DNA of 64,000 bases from Escherichia sp. E4742. Its GTDB lineage: Bacteria; Pseudomonadota; Gammaproteobacteria; Enterobacterales; Enterobacteriaceae. Numbering within the stretch: position 1 is the stretch's first letter; each line of letters begins with the position of its first letter. This document shows positions 63,436-64,000 of this stretch, in pieces. The notes below the pieces were generated by a model. That model was not told the DNA's origin. It saw only the letters and a program-made list of their open reading frames with translations, and did no database searches. A program made the position numbers and the translations under genes. The stretch lies in the NCBI RefSeq assembly GCF_005843885.1, contig NZ_CP040443.1, positions 4,588,001-4,652,000 of the forward strand, in the 5' to 3' direction.

Positions 63436-63870
63436 TTATGACGACTTGTGTAACTCCCGAATTACATGTTTGGCCAACAGACTTTCCACCGGAATAACCG
63501 TATTGATTTTTACCGCTTTGACAATTTCTATCAACGACAGGGTATTCTGCGCCAGTTGGTCTCGCAGCTCACTGACTTCCGCCTGCAACTGCTGGTTTCT
63601 GGCCAGCAAGGCCTGACGGGTTTTGCGGTTGACGTATTGCTGTTTTTCTTTTGGGCGTAGATTCAATGGGCCAAGTTGCTGATCAACATAGGCAGCAATT
63701 AGGCGTTTTCGCTCAAGGCTGCTCAGCGTACTTAAACCACCGTTAACGATACCTTTTGCCTTGAGCCGAATATGCAGGGCCTTGGCGGAAATAGGGGACT
63801 TGTCAAAGCCTTCAACCAGCATCAGTTGTAATTCGTGCTCGATCAGTGTGTCCAGTTCCTTGCCGCGCAT
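63436..63870 (-). CDS. Small coiled-coil protein, possible recombinase-module partner
   Basis: A 144-residue basic protein. The N-terminal half is helical with a possible helix-turn-helix (KSPISAKALHIRLKAKGIVN), and residues about 80-115 are a coiled coil (LLARNQQLQAEVSELRDQLA) followed by a conserved-looking INTVIPVESLLAKHVIREL. Its ATG overlaps the TGA of the upstream partial gene (TGATG), so they form an operon read leftwards. By layout it resembles the small third gene of three-gene tyrosine-recombinase modules (GmtX of gamma-mobile-trio elements is one example), but I could not confirm the family. Confidence 0.5.
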   Translation of the reverse strand: MRGKELDTLIEHELQLMLVEGFDKSPISAKALHIRLKAKGIVNGGLSTLSSLERKRLIAAYVDQQLGPLNLRPKEKQQYVNRKTRQALLARNQQLQAEVSELRDQLAQNTLSLIEIVKAVKINTVIPVESLLAKHVIRELHKSS

Positions 63871-64000
63871 CAGTCGTTCTCCTGCATCAATTGTTGGTAT
63901 TCAAGTGCAAAAAGCTGGGCCAGTGTACGGACTTTGCCCTCGGTGATTACTCCACCAGACAACACACTCTCCGCAGCAACCAGTTGTTGAGTCTTGGCAC
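63870..64000 (-). CDS. C-terminal end of an upstream operon gene
   Basis: Open frame running off the right edge; 42 codons are visible, reading KTQQLVAAESVLSGGVITEG then KVRTLAQLFALEYQQLMQEND before TGA at 63870-63872. It overlaps the next gene start by one base. Too short to assign; if the neighbouring inference is right it is the middle gene of a recombinase module. Confidence 0.5.
   Translation of the reverse strand, partial: AKTQQLVAAESVLSGGVITEGKVRTLAQLFALEYQQLMQEND

Noticed and set aside
1..64000. CRISPR arrays and tRNA/rRNA genes
   Set aside because: No regularly spaced direct repeats were seen, and no cloverleaf with a TTCGA-type T loop or rRNA sequence was found by eye.

Overview
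The window is a stretch of an Escherichia coli chromosome (non-K-12), recognised from gene content and order: ansP, yncG, rhsE-type locus, pptA, yddH, nhoA, yddE, narVWYZ-narU, yddG, fdnGHI, yddM, adhP, maeA, sra, bdm, osmC, dosP-dosC, digH, gadC-gadB. This is the K-12 gene order near 33-34 min with several strain-specific substitutions. Identifications come from remembered protein sequences and motifs, not from a database search.

Left part (1-15 kb): the 5' end of ansP, the glutathione-S-transferase homologue yncG, then a complete type VI secretion cargo module. This consists of VgrG, a DcrB/EagR-type adaptor, a 1563-residue Rhs protein with a swapped AT-rich C-terminal toxin tip that looks like an ADP-ribosyltransferase fold, and a small AT-rich immunity candidate. 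It is followed by a damaged H-repeat (ISAs1-type) transposase and a second H-repeat scrap. A periplasmic alkyl sulfatase and a membrane GGEEF diguanylate cyclase form a two-gene unit inserted before pptA.

Middle (15-47 kb): mostly core metabolism. It holds the second nitrate reductase (NarZYWV) with its transporter NarU, the selenoprotein formate dehydrogenase N (FdnGHI), alcohol dehydrogenase AdhP, malic enzyme MaeA, stress genes sra, bdm and osmC, the oxygen-sensing c-di-GMP pair DosC/DosP, and the glutamate-dependent acid resistance pair GadB/GadC. Strain-specific changes are the absence of yddJKL between narU and yddG, a broken yddM, and an omptin protease gene where K-12 carries the ddp operon.

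Right part (47-64 kb): an accessory island after gadB. Two FimB/FimE-type tyrosine recombinases flank an AraC/Rob-like regulator. Then come a DUF805 protein, IS remnants, an orphan PD-(D/E)XK nuclease gene, and a complete type I restriction-modification operon (hsdM-hsdS-hsdR plus a YgjP-like metallopeptidase). The window ends in a divergent regulator pair with a two-copy operator (CTTAG-N5-CTAAG), an Xre regulator overlapping an orphan DUF2384 antitoxin-like gene, and the end of an unidentified, possibly recombinase-associated, operon that runs off the window. The island combines probable phase-variation, defence and mobility functions and is the least described part of the window.
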